NCBI GenBank assembly: GCA_964531165.1
Contig: CAZHEA010000125.1
Span: forward strand, 1-6,744
Direction of reading: 5' to 3'
DNA: 6,744 nucleotides
From: SZUA-229 sp964531165
GTDB taxonomy: Bacteria > Pseudomonadota > Gammaproteobacteria > SZUA-229
Position 1 is the first letter of the stretch, and the number at the start of each line of letters is the position of its first letter. The notes beneath the pieces are model-generated. The model was not told the DNA's origin, searched no databases, and saw only the letters and a program-made list of their open reading frames with translations. Both the position numbers and the translations under genes were made by a program. Below are positions 1-5,096 of this stretch, piece after piece.

Positions 1-59
1 ATTGCTCCGCGTTTGTTTTTTCGAAGCACCCTCCCCGACCATTCAACCAGTTCGAAAAC

Positions 60-134
60 TTATGATGGGTGTCCGGTTTATTCGGGTTTATTTTATGATG
101 GGTGTCCGGTTTATTCCTTTATTCCGGTTTATTC
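60..134. repeat. Direct repeats, REP-transposase-associated type
   Basis: Two identical 24-bp copies lie at 60-83 and 93-116 (period 33), sharing the core GGGTGTCCGGTTTATTC. A third, shortened copy containing TCCGGTTTATTC lies at 123-134. From general knowledge, GGGTGTCC-type repeats are common beside REP-associated tyrosine transposase (IS200-like, Y1) genes in gammaproteobacteria, so a transposase gene or its remnant may lie to the left. No transposase coding sequence is visible here. The rest of 1-147 shows no gene, only a repeated TTCGAA at 20-25 and 51-56. Confidence 0.6.
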
Positions 135-177
135 TGGTGAACTCAGCGTTAGCTTTCTAGAAACATGCCCAACATAG

Positions 178-232
178 TGCACATGTCCAACTAATACGCT
201 ATACTTGTACAATATACCGTACATGTAAGGAG
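178..232 (+). promoter_or_regulatory. yefM-yoeB promoter, operator and RBS
   Basis: A candidate -35 (TGCACA, 178-183) and -10 (TATACT, 200-205) are separated by 16 bp. Just downstream is TTGTACAA at 205-212, containing the TGTACA hexamer known as the core of the E. coli YefM-YoeB operator palindromes. A second palindrome, TACATGTA, lies at 220-227. This fits autorepression by the YefM-YoeB complex. The Shine-Dalgarno TAAGGAG (226-232) lies 8 nt before the antitoxin ATG and overlaps the second palindrome, so bound repressor would also cover the start region. Promoter hexamers were assigned by eye. Confidence 0.6.
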
Positions 233-240
233 TTGTAATA

Positions 241-495
241 ATGCGCATTATCTCATTCACCGAGGCAAGAAATTCCCTTAAATCTGTTCTAGATCAAGTA
301 GTTAATGATGCTGACTGCGCTGTAATTACGCGTCGTGACAGCGAAGACGCGGTAGTCATGTCTTTAGACTTTTACAATAGTCTTATGGAAACAGTCTATT
401 TGCTTAAAAGCCCTGCAAATGCAGAGCACCTCTGTAAATCTATAAAGCAATATCATCAAGGTAATACTAAGGAAAGAGACTTACTAAATGAGTAA
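241..495 (+). CDS. yefM: Type II antitoxin, Phd/YefM family
   Basis: This 84-residue protein neutralises the YoeB toxin that follows by binding it directly, and with the toxin represses its own operon. The N-terminal half carries the Phd/YefM DNA-binding and dimerisation fold: the start MRIISFTEARNSL matches the YefM pattern MRTISYSEAR, followed by ITRR and VVMSLDFYNSLMET (about residues 29-52). The segment TVYLLKSPANAEHLCKSI (about 51-68) is the typical linker into the C-terminal toxin-binding tail, which in this family is disordered until it meets the toxin. The length is usual for the family. The start is set by the strong AAGGAG 8 nt upstream. The stop overlaps the toxin start by 8 bp (ATGAGTAA, 488-495), implying translational coupling with more antitoxin than toxin made. 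It is AT-rich, like the adjacent cassette DNA. Confidence 0.95.
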   Translation: MRIISFTEARNSLKSVLDQVVNDADCAVITRRDSEDAVVMSLDFYNSLMETVYLLKSPANAEHLCKSIKQYHQGNTKERDLLNE

Positions 496-751
496 GAAGT
501 TAGCATGGACTGATGCTGGTTGGTCAGATTATATTTACTGGCAAAGCCAAGATAAAAAAACATTAAAGCGAATCAATAAATTAATTGATAATATCCTTCG
601 TTCTCCCTTTGAAGGTATTGGGAAACCCGAAGCCCTAAAAGAAAATCTATCTGGTTTTTGGTCACGCAGAATCGATGATACTAATCGTTTAGTTTATGCC
701 GTTAATGATACACACATAACTATCATTGCTTGTAAGTATCACTATAAATAA
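488..751 (+). CDS. yoeB: Type II toxin YoeB, ribosome-dependent mRNA interferase
   Basis: This 87-residue Txe/YoeB toxin cleaves mRNA in the ribosomal A site and stops translation when the antitoxin is degraded. The whole sequence aligns by eye with E. coli YoeB (84 residues): W7, the block SPFEGIGKPEALKENLSGFW (39-58), SRRI, RLVYAV, and the C-terminal ACKYHYK. With an offset of two residues, the family catalytic residues E46, R65, H83 and Y84 correspond to E48, R67, H85 and Y86, all present, so the toxin should be active. It has one extra C-terminal lysine. The start lies inside the antitoxin gene with no strong separate ribosome binding site. The gene ends 3 nt before the attC-like site, the tight packing expected of an integron cassette. 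Confidence 0.96.
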   Translation: MSKKLAWTDAGWSDYIYWQSQDKKTLKRINKLIDNILRSPFEGIGKPEALKENLSGFWSRRIDDTNRLVYAVNDTHITIIACKYHYK

Positions 752-754
752 TCA

Positions 755-841
755 AGCTAACAAGAAAATCAACATGGACAAAATAAAGCATTTCTCGTTC
801 CTCGCAACACTTTATTTTTCCAGTTATTACAAACGTTAGCT
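755..841 (+). repeat. attC-like integron recombination site
   Basis: The outer boxes AGCTAAC (755-761, R'') and GTTAGCT (835-841, R') are exact complements. Inside, 767-788 pairs with 810-828 over 19 base pairs, interrupted only by three unpaired bases on the left arm: C770, A774 and C779. A 5/6-nt unpaired zone (762-766 and 829-834) separates the two helices, and a 21-nt loop (789-809) caps the stem. On the bottom strand the bulged bases are G, T and G, matching the extrahelical G and T bases that integron integrases read in folded attC bottom strands. The 87-nt length is in the normal attC range. The long one-sided bulged stem makes chance unlikely. A terminator is a poor alternative, as no T-tract follows. 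Confidence 0.82.
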
Positions 842-1007
842 GTACAGGAAGAAATGAATAAATCCTAAAAAAATATTTGAGAAATTAGCATTTACTACTT
901 GGGAAACAATATTAAATGCATTTTTAGAACAAATTTCCTATGGTGAAGATGCTATTACATGGAACCTCCCTTCCCCGTTACACAAAACATTAATTGAAAA
1001 ATATATT

Positions 1008-1379
1008 ATGGAATTCTTTGGCGAGATAGAAGCAAGACATATAGATACTAATCATTTAAAGAATATATTAACCATTTCTACTCTCCCTGAATATTGCAGC
1101 TCTATCGACACCGTGATTATTGAACAAAATAATGATGGTGAAATATACTGCTTATGGGGCCAGTTCAATATTAGGAGAGAAGCCATTAAGCATGGCGTAC
1201 GTTTCTCACTATTAAACTGCCCACATGCATTATCATGGACAATAACACATCATGAAAAATCACAACAAATTGTAATTCACTGCACAATTGATAAAAAACA
1301 AGAAGATGAGGATTTCATAGAGTCTATTCATCAATTTGTATCTGATTGGGCAACAGGCTTAAGTAATGTTTCACCATAA
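1008..1379 (+). CDS. Hypothetical protein, apparent 5' frameshift
   Basis: I do not recognise this protein. The conservative frame from ATG 1008 gives 123 residues, but that ATG has no convincing ribosome binding site (TTGAAAAATATATT precedes it). The same frame stays open back to 858 without another ATG. At 854 there is an ATG with AGGA 4 nt upstream (846-849) that reads M-N-K-S-stop (866-868) in another frame. A +1 shift between 854 and 866 would join them into a protein of about 174 residues. The extra N-terminal part contains KKIFEKLAF and ITWNLPSPLHKTLIEKYI. The body looks alpha/beta and soluble (IDTVIIEQ, GEIYCLWGQFNI, IVIHCTI) with an acidic C-terminal helix and no signal peptide or membrane segment. 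Position and AT-richness suggest a cassette gene, possibly inactivated. Confidence 0.6.
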   Translation: MEFFGEIEARHIDTNHLKNILTISTLPEYCSSIDTVIIEQNNDGEIYCLWGQFNIRREAIKHGVRFSLLNCPHALSWTITHHEKSQQIVIHCTIDKKQEDEDFIESIHQFVSDWATGLSNVSP

Positions 1380-1383
1380 AAAC

Positions 1384-1395
1384 AGATAACAAGAC
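1384..1395 (+). repeat. Possible left half of a second attC
   Basis: AGATAACAAGA at 1384-1394 differs at one base from AGCTAACAAGA at 755-765, the R'' box and first spacer of the complete attC-like site. Both sit 3-4 nt after a stop codon. I find no matching GTTATCT box or complementary left arm downstream. The nearest candidate, GTTAATCT at 1537, needs an extra base and its inner pairing is poor. The site is therefore either truncated or a chance match. The rest of 1380-1581 has no gene. It holds a 5-bp hairpin, CACTT/AAGTG, at 1420-1432. Confidence 0.35.
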
Positions 1396-1531
1396 ATTAA
1401 AGCACACGCAAAAATAAAACACTTTACAAGTGACTTCATCAGGCTTGTACATCAAGGCCAACTTAGATGAATTGCGGCTAAACAGTGTCAGAAATCAACT
1501 AACCTTAATATTAGAGACAACTATGCTCTGC

Positions 1532-1574
1532 TACCTGTTAATCTGGCAGCTGTTAATGCAAAGCTAAACAGGTA
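1532..1574. repeat. Inverted repeat before membrane-protein gene
   Basis: TACCTGTT (1532-1539) and AACAGGTA (1567-1574) are perfect 8-bp complements around a 27-nt interval. A second, inner pairing AGCT (1548-1551) with AGCT (1562-1565) is possible. The right arm contains the only purine-rich stretch (CAGG, 1569-1572) ahead of the ATG at 1582, so folding of the leader could mask translation initiation. No T-tract follows, so it is not a standard terminator. Function unknown. Confidence 0.4.
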
Positions 1575-1581
1575 CTCGCAT

Positions 1582-1953
1582 ATGAAAACCACTCAAATCA
1601 CACTGGCATTCATCGCTGCCTTATTTGGTTTAGTCACCCTATTTGCAGGTAGCCGGGTTCTTCTCGGTTCTGACCCGGGCTACCCCGTATTCCGCCCGCT
1701 GTTATTTTTTAACACCGCGATGGGAATAATATATGTCGTCGCCGGTTTTCTTATATGGCGTAATCTTAAATTCGGCATGAAGGCTACAGCCAGTATTTTC
1801 TTTCTCAATCTGACGGTACTGGTGACGATTTATTTTCTGTACCAGGCAGGCGAGATAATTGCAATTGACAGCCTTCGCGCCATGTCGTTTCGAACCGTAG
1901 TCTGGCTTGTGTTACTAATCATACTGGGATGGCTAAACCGCAGGCAAACATAA
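1582..1953 (+). CDS. Small four-helix integral membrane protein, function unknown
   Basis: This 123-residue, strongly hydrophobic protein has four predicted membrane segments: about residues 5-24, 41-59, 67-88 and 103-118. A loop rich in glycine and proline (LGSDPGYPVFRP, 28-39) lies between helices 1 and 2, and it ends in a basic tail (NRRQT). Positive residues lie after helix 2 (WRNLKFGMK) and at the C-terminus, which favours both termini in the cytoplasm. The four-helix size recalls small DoxX-like or other uncharacterised inner-membrane proteins, but no diagnostic motif is visible, so I assign no function. Base composition is visibly richer in GC than the two genes to its left, suggesting a different origin. 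The ribosome binding site is weak (AGG, 9 nt upstream). It has its own flanking gaps and no obvious operon partner. Confidence 0.75.
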   Translation: MKTTQITLAFIAALFGLVTLFAGSRVLLGSDPGYPVFRPLLFFNTAMGIIYVVAGFLIWRNLKFGMKATASIFFLNLTVLVTIYFLYQAGEIIAIDSLRAMSFRTVVWLVLLIILGWLNRRQT

Positions 1954-1994
1954 ACTGCACATACTGCTATTTAATAAGGCTTCTACTGATACTG

Positions 1995-2034
1995 CGTGCT
2001 CCAATGAGCACGGATATCACGATTTATGTGATAT
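1995..2034. promoter_or_regulatory. Two adjacent perfect palindromes
   Basis: CGTGCTC (1995-2001) pairs with GAGCACG (2006-2012) around a CAAT tetraloop. After one base, ATATCAC (2014-2020) is complementary to GTGATAT (2028-2034) with a 7-nt centre. The first has the shape of a terminator hairpin for the membrane-protein gene ending at 1953 but lacks a T-tract. The second looks more like a protein operator. The remaining gap to 2212 is AT-rich, with a possible -10 TATAAA at 2133-2138 (weak -35, TTAATG, 2109-2114) for the ATPase gene. Confidence 0.4.
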
Positions 2035-2212
2035 AACCCATAAAAAACCCGAATAACCTGCCCTAATATCTTCTCAGTTCTACTTCATCGACAAAAGGCA
2101 TTAAAATATTAATGTATACTTATTCTCTTTCCTATAAAATGTAAGCCCTGTTACGGCCTTGCCCGTAATATTTTTACCTGTAAATGATTAGGCCAATGCC
2201 GGGAAGCACGTA

Positions 2213-3097
2213 ATGTACGAACAATTTTACGGATTAACAGAAAAGCCATTTTCGATACTACCGGACCCAGCTTTTCTCTATATGAGCAAAGGCCACAATA
2301 TGGCGCTGACGATGCTGGATTACAGCCTGCATAATGAGTCTGCCGGTTTTTGCGTGATCAGCGGCGAAATTGGCTCCGGTAAGACCACCCTCATTCGCAA
2401 GCTCCTTAATACTATGGGCCCGGATTTTGTTACCGGCCTGCTCACTAATACACACAGTAATTTTGGTAACCTTCTGCAATGGGTATCCATGAGCTTTGGG
2501 CTGGCTTATAAAGAGCTGAGCCAGATTGAGCTTTATGAAAACTTTGTGAATTTTACAATCGAGCAATACGCACAGGGCAAGCGTACGGTTTTAATTATTG
2601 ATGAAGCTCAGAATTTATCCCATGAAGCGCTCGAAGAGCTGCGCATGTTATCCAATATTAATGCGGATAAGAATCATGTATTGCAACTGATTCTGGTGGG
2701 CCAGCCACAATTGCGCGACACCTTTAATATTGCTTCTTTAGAGCAGCTTAACCAGCGGGTTACCGCCAGTTATCATCTCGGAAAATTAAACCAGCCTGAA
2801 AGTTGTGCTTATATAAAACACCGGCTTAAGGTAGCCGGTGGAAATCTAGATTTGATTTCTGACCTGGCCAGCAAAGCTATCTGGTACCATAGTCGCGGCA
2901 TTCCCAGAATTATAAATACATTATGTGATACGGCACTGGTTTATGCCTATGCGGAGAAAAAACTGCAGGTAAGTATTCAGCTGGTCAACGCCGTAATGAA
3001 AGACCGCAAGGAAAATGGTTTTTATATTCAAAAAAACAAGATGGCAAAAAACATTAGTCGCTTTGATGAGAGTGTCAAAAAAGTGATTAACATTTAG
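2213..3097 (+). CDS. ExeA/GspA-like AAA ATPase, ATPase domain only
   Basis: This 294-residue cytoplasmic P-loop ATPase belongs to the ExeA/GspA group (AAA_22-type), which includes type II secretion accessory ATPases and the secretion ATPases of PEP-CTERM/exosortase loci. The start MYEQFYGLTEKPFSILPDP is the group signature. Visible motifs are Walker A GEIGSGKTT (51-59), Walker B VLIIDEAQ (126-133, with D130 and E131), a sensor-1-like strand LQLILVGQP (158-166), the LNQRV arginine region (R182), and sensor-2-like GIPRIIN (229-235). Full-length ExeA is far longer, with a membrane helix and peptidoglycan-binding domain. Here the protein ends about 60 residues after sensor 2 in a basic tail with neither, like the short exosortase-associated forms. 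No secretin, GspB or exosortase gene is nearby, so its partner is unknown. GGGAAG 6 nt upstream of ATG fixes the start. Confidence 0.88.
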   Translation: MYEQFYGLTEKPFSILPDPAFLYMSKGHNMALTMLDYSLHNESAGFCVISGEIGSGKTTLIRKLLNTMGPDFVTGLLTNTHSNFGNLLQWVSMSFGLAYKELSQIELYENFVNFTIEQYAQGKRTVLIIDEAQNLSHEALEELRMLSNINADKNHVLQLILVGQPQLRDTFNIASLEQLNQRVTASYHLGKLNQPESCAYIKHRLKVAGGNLDLISDLASKAIWYHSRGIPRIINTLCDTALVYAYAEKKLQVSIQLVNAVMKDRKENGFYIQKNKMAKNISRFDESVKKVINI

Positions 3098-3118
3098 TCT
3101 GTGTTTCAGGCCACTGGC

Positions 3119-3141
3119 TCCCCGATACAAACATTCGGGGA
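3119..3141 (+). terminator. Hairpin after the ATPase gene
   Basis: TCCCCGA (3119-3125) and TCGGGGA (3135-3141) form a 7-bp GC-rich stem with a 9-nt loop, 22 nt after the ATPase stop. There is no immediate T-tract; a T-rich patch starts about 15 nt later. It is a plausible weak or factor-assisted terminator. Confidence 0.45.
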
Positions 3142-3164
3142 CGACAACTCACTTAGTTTGTTTT

Positions 3165-3200
3165 AAAAATTAAGCCACATTTTTACTTTAAATGGCTTAA
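3165..3200 (-). terminator. Rho-independent terminator for the DUF3144-type gene
   Basis: TTAAGCCA (3170-3177) and TGGCTTAA (3193-3200) form a perfect 8-bp stem with a 15-nt loop. Read on the minus strand, the stem is followed directly by five T residues (complement of 3165-3169), the arrangement of an intrinsic terminator. It lies about 130 nt past the stop of the minus-strand gene and between two convergent genes, so it likely stops transcripts entering from the right. Confidence 0.6.
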
Positions 3201-3331
3201 ACCCGCAATAATTCATATCTTAGATAGCTTTATAAAAATCATACTGAACTAAAACACGCCTTCTCAGATATGGCAACTCAACCGGTAACGGACAAACATT
3301 ACGAGCGAACACCACAGCCTACTTTTTAAAA

Positions 3332-3631
3332 TTATTTTTTCTCTAAATAATCCTGATAATTTTTTTCATAATCACTCAGATTCTCAATTAATACTTTTTT
3401 ATACTGATCGGTTAAATACTCAATCGCCAGCTCTTTATCTTTTTGAAATTCACTTAAATCTTTTGCCGTAGATGCATACATAAACGCATTAAAGCGTGCG
3501 GCTGAAAATAAAATTGAGGTACTGACCTTGCCGTTTTTATGTTTATCACACTGCTCATTTGCCAGTTTGATAAAGTCATCGGTAACTTGCCAGAATTCTT
3601 CGTCGCGGGTGTCTTTGCTGGTTTTGCTCAT
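3332..3631 (-). CDS. DUF3144-type small protein
   Basis: This 99-residue, highly charged soluble protein looks all-helical. The blocks FIKLANEQCDKHKNGKVSTS (20-39), ARFNAFMYASTAKDL (45-59) and the C-terminal AIEYLTDQYKKVLIENLSDY (69-88) match my memory of the DUF3144 family, whose members are about 80-100 residues and widespread in gammaproteobacteria, with no known function. There is no signal peptide, membrane helix or catalytic motif, and a single cysteine (C28) in the conserved NEQC segment. It is a single gene, convergent with the ATPase gene and codirectional with moaA, from which it is separated by 330 bp of repeats. The ribosome binding site is poor (AAGAG about 10 nt upstream), so the start rests mainly on family length. 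Confidence 0.75.
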   Translation of the reverse strand: MSKTSKDTRDEEFWQVTDDFIKLANEQCDKHKNGKVSTSILFSAARFNAFMYASTAKDLSEFQKDKELAIEYLTDQYKKVLIENLSDYEKNYQDYLEKK

Positions 3632-3742
3632 GGGGTGGGACTCTTTAATTTTTGTAATATGAAAAAGGCGATGGGAGTTTTACTTTGGTTGACTTTTGGT
3701 GGTATTGGTTAGGGAACAGAGCGCCAAAAAGCGGCGGTCTAT

Positions 3743-3925
3743 CCCCGAGGGACATACGCCTTAGCCGTGCATTACAACAGATATTGTCGCTTCTGGTCTA
3801 TAGCCTCTGTCTATCACCTCTGGCCTGCTCACCCAGGCCTATCTCACCCGTGGCTATCTTATCCCTCGGGGTCAGACCCGATGCTTTTCCGGCTCTGACC
3901 CCAGTTTTGATAACCCCAGTTTTGA
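3743..3925. repeat. REP/BIME-like cluster of inverted and direct repeats
   Basis: The 330 bp between the DUF3144-type gene and moaA hold no convincing gene. They contain a perfect 10-bp inverted repeat, CCCCGAGGGA (3743-3752) with TCCCTCGGGG (3862-3871); a hairpin GGCCTG/CAGGCC (3822-3827, 3834-3839); a perfect 9-bp hairpin GGGGTCAGA (3868-3876) with TCTGACCCC (3894-3902) and a 17-nt loop; then two direct copies of ACCCCAGTTTTGA (3898-3910, 3913-3925). GGGGTCAGA...TCTGACCCC hairpins with ACCCCA-TTTTGA tails are, from general knowledge, typical of REP elements mobilised by REP-associated tyrosine transposases. The stretch is more GC-rich than its flanks. It lies at the 3' end of moaA and could also protect or end that transcript. 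Confidence 0.6.
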
Positions 3926-3961
3926 CACCAGCAAGAGCCAATAGTGTAACCAGTTTAAAAT

Positions 3962-4963
3962 TCAACCCCCGGTATACGACATAAACCGCAACACCTTCTC
4001 AGGGTTCTCATTAAACTCATGCTTCTCCGGTTTCAGGTCAATCGCAGTACGAATCGCCTGCTCCAGTTCCGCATCGGAAATACCGGCACGTAATAACGGC
4101 CGTAATTCAAAATTATCTTCCTGACCCAGACAGGTATAAATAGTACCATCTACTGACAGACGAACCCGATTACAGGTTTCACAAAAATGCTGTGAGAGTG
4201 GTGTAATAAAACCGATATTAATATCCGTGCCCTGCACATTCATATACCTTGCCGGGCCACCACCGGGCATTACGCCGGGTACTAAATCAAAACTTTTTGA
4301 CAGACGTTTTTTAATATCCTGTAAATTTACAAAACTGTCCGTTGCTTTACGCCCCATTTCACCCACCGGCATGGTTTCAATAAACCGTAATGTGAAACCG
4401 TGTTGCGCACAAAACTCAACCATGCTTTCCACTTCATGATCATTTATGTCTTTCATTAATACCATGTTAATTTTAATTGGACTCAGACCGGCTTCTTTGG
4501 CCGCCATTAAACCATTTATAACTTTTTCTAATTTACCACCGGTTAAGCTTTTAAATGTAGCCGCATTTAAACTGTCGAGGCTAACGTTGATACGACTAAT
4601 ACCTGCGGCTTTTAATTCTTCTGCATGTTTTGTCATGCGGGTGCAATTGGTGCTGAGAGATAAATCATCCAGGCCCGGAAGTGCGGCTAATCGCTTAGCC
4701 AGATCCGGCAGATTTTTTCGTACCAGGGGTTCACCACCGGTCAGGCGCACACGACGAGTCCCCATTCTGGCGAAGGCTGCGACGACTCTTTCTAATTCGT
4801 CAAAGCTTAGCCACTCATTGGGCTCATGAAAGTCTTTAAAATGTTTGGGCATGCAATAGGTACAACGCAGGTCGCAACGATCAGTCACAGAAATACGTAC
4901 GTAGTCAATGCTACGCCCGAACTGATCGACTAGTGCTGTCTGCGGTATATTTGTTTCTGGCAT
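3962..4963 (-). CDS. moaA: GTP 3',8-cyclase MoaA (molybdenum cofactor synthesis)
   Basis: This 333-residue radical-SAM enzyme performs the first step of molybdenum cofactor synthesis in the cytoplasm, rearranging GTP to 3',8-cyclo-7,8-dihydro-GTP, which MoaC converts to cyclic pyranopterin monophosphate. The N-terminal cluster motif CX3CX2C is C30, C34, C37 (CDLRCTYC); the SAM-binding GGEP is at 76-79; LSTNCTRM and INVSLDSL lie along the barrel; the second 4Fe-4S cluster, which binds GTP, is held by CX2CX13C at C261, C264 and C278; and the C-terminal double glycine needed for activity is present (332-333). Length and all key residues are normal. On the minus strand AGGA lies about 10 nt before ATG. 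It is transcribed away from a molybdopterin oxidoreductase gene, which suggests it helps supply that enzyme's cofactor. moaC, moaD and moaE are not in the window. Confidence 0.97.
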   Translation of the reverse strand: MPETNIPQTALVDQFGRSIDYVRISVTDRCDLRCTYCMPKHFKDFHEPNEWLSFDELERVVAAFARMGTRRVRLTGGEPLVRKNLPDLAKRLAALPGLDDLSLSTNCTRMTKHAEELKAAGISRINVSLDSLNAATFKSLTGGKLEKVINGLMAAKEAGLSPIKINMVLMKDINDHEVESMVEFCAQHGFTLRFIETMPVGEMGRKATDSFVNLQDIKKRLSKSFDLVPGVMPGGGPARYMNVQGTDINIGFITPLSQHFCETCNRVRLSVDGTIYTCLGQEDNFELRPLLRAGISDAELEQAIRTAIDLKPEKHEFNENPEKVLRFMSYTGG

Positions 4964-5035
4964 TACCTGAATTTCCTCGCGCTATATTGCGCATGAGTCT
5001 CTGACATCAATAAAATAAGCAATAATTAGTTACAG

Positions 5036-5088
5036 GTTCGAATTTATACGAACAAAAACTTATCTGTCCTGTACGAATAAATTTCGAC
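5036..5088 (-). promoter_or_regulatory. Candidate moaA promoter with overlapping operator
   Basis: On the minus strand AGGACA (complement of 5065-5070) and TATAAA (complement of 5043-5048), 16 bp apart, make a reasonable sigma-70 promoter with a leader of roughly 70 nt. The inverted repeat GTTCG-N8-CGAAC (5036-5053) covers the -10. A related sequence running the opposite way, GTACGAA with TTTCGAC (5071-5088), lies just upstream of the -35. This looks like a two-site operator, but the regulator is unknown. A short GCGC-N6-GCGC hairpin (4979-4992) sits just ahead of the ribosome binding site. No molybdenum-cofactor riboswitch structure was recognised. Confidence 0.4.
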
Positions 5089-5096
5089 AGTGTTAG

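Larger units (their letters stand above)
149..835 (+). mobile_element. Putative integron gene cassette carrying yefM-yoeB
   Basis: An identical CGTTAGCT octamer occurs at 147-154 and 834-841. If each is the R' core (GTTRRRY-like) of an attC site cut after its first G, the excised unit is 149-835, 687 bp. It holds a promoter, the toxin-antitoxin pair and a complete attC-like fold at its 3' end, in the orientation integron cassettes have. Toxin-antitoxin cassettes with their own promoters are known in chromosomal integrons. The right boundary is well supported by the attC fold. The left is only a heptamer or octamer match, because I cannot find a complementary partner in 1-147. No integrase or attI is in the window. 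Confidence 0.6.

Noticed and set aside
60..134. CRISPR array from evenly spaced direct repeats
   Set aside because: There are only two full copies, with a 9-bp interval and a partial third; spacers are far too short and no cas gene is present.
1420..1432. CACTT-TAC-AAGTG mini-hairpin
   Set aside because: Five base pairs in AT-rich DNA without a T-tract is too weak to call a terminator or recombination site.
2258..2566. Minus-strand open frame within the ATPase gene
   Set aside because: Antisense to the Walker A region of a well-supported ATPase; no motif or start signal.
2921..3130. Minus-strand open frame over the ATPase 3' end
   Set aside because: Shadow of the ATPase coding frame, with no ribosome binding site or family resemblance.
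3685..3984. Plus-strand open frame of 99 codons starting at TTG
   Set aside because: It runs through the REP-like repeats, has no ribosome binding site, encodes low-complexity proline- and serine-rich sequence and overlaps the 3' end of moaA.
4227..4829. Two plus-strand open frames within moaA (4227-4439, 4446-4829)
   Set aside because: They are antisense to a fully supported moaA with all catalytic residues, and show no recognisable motifs.
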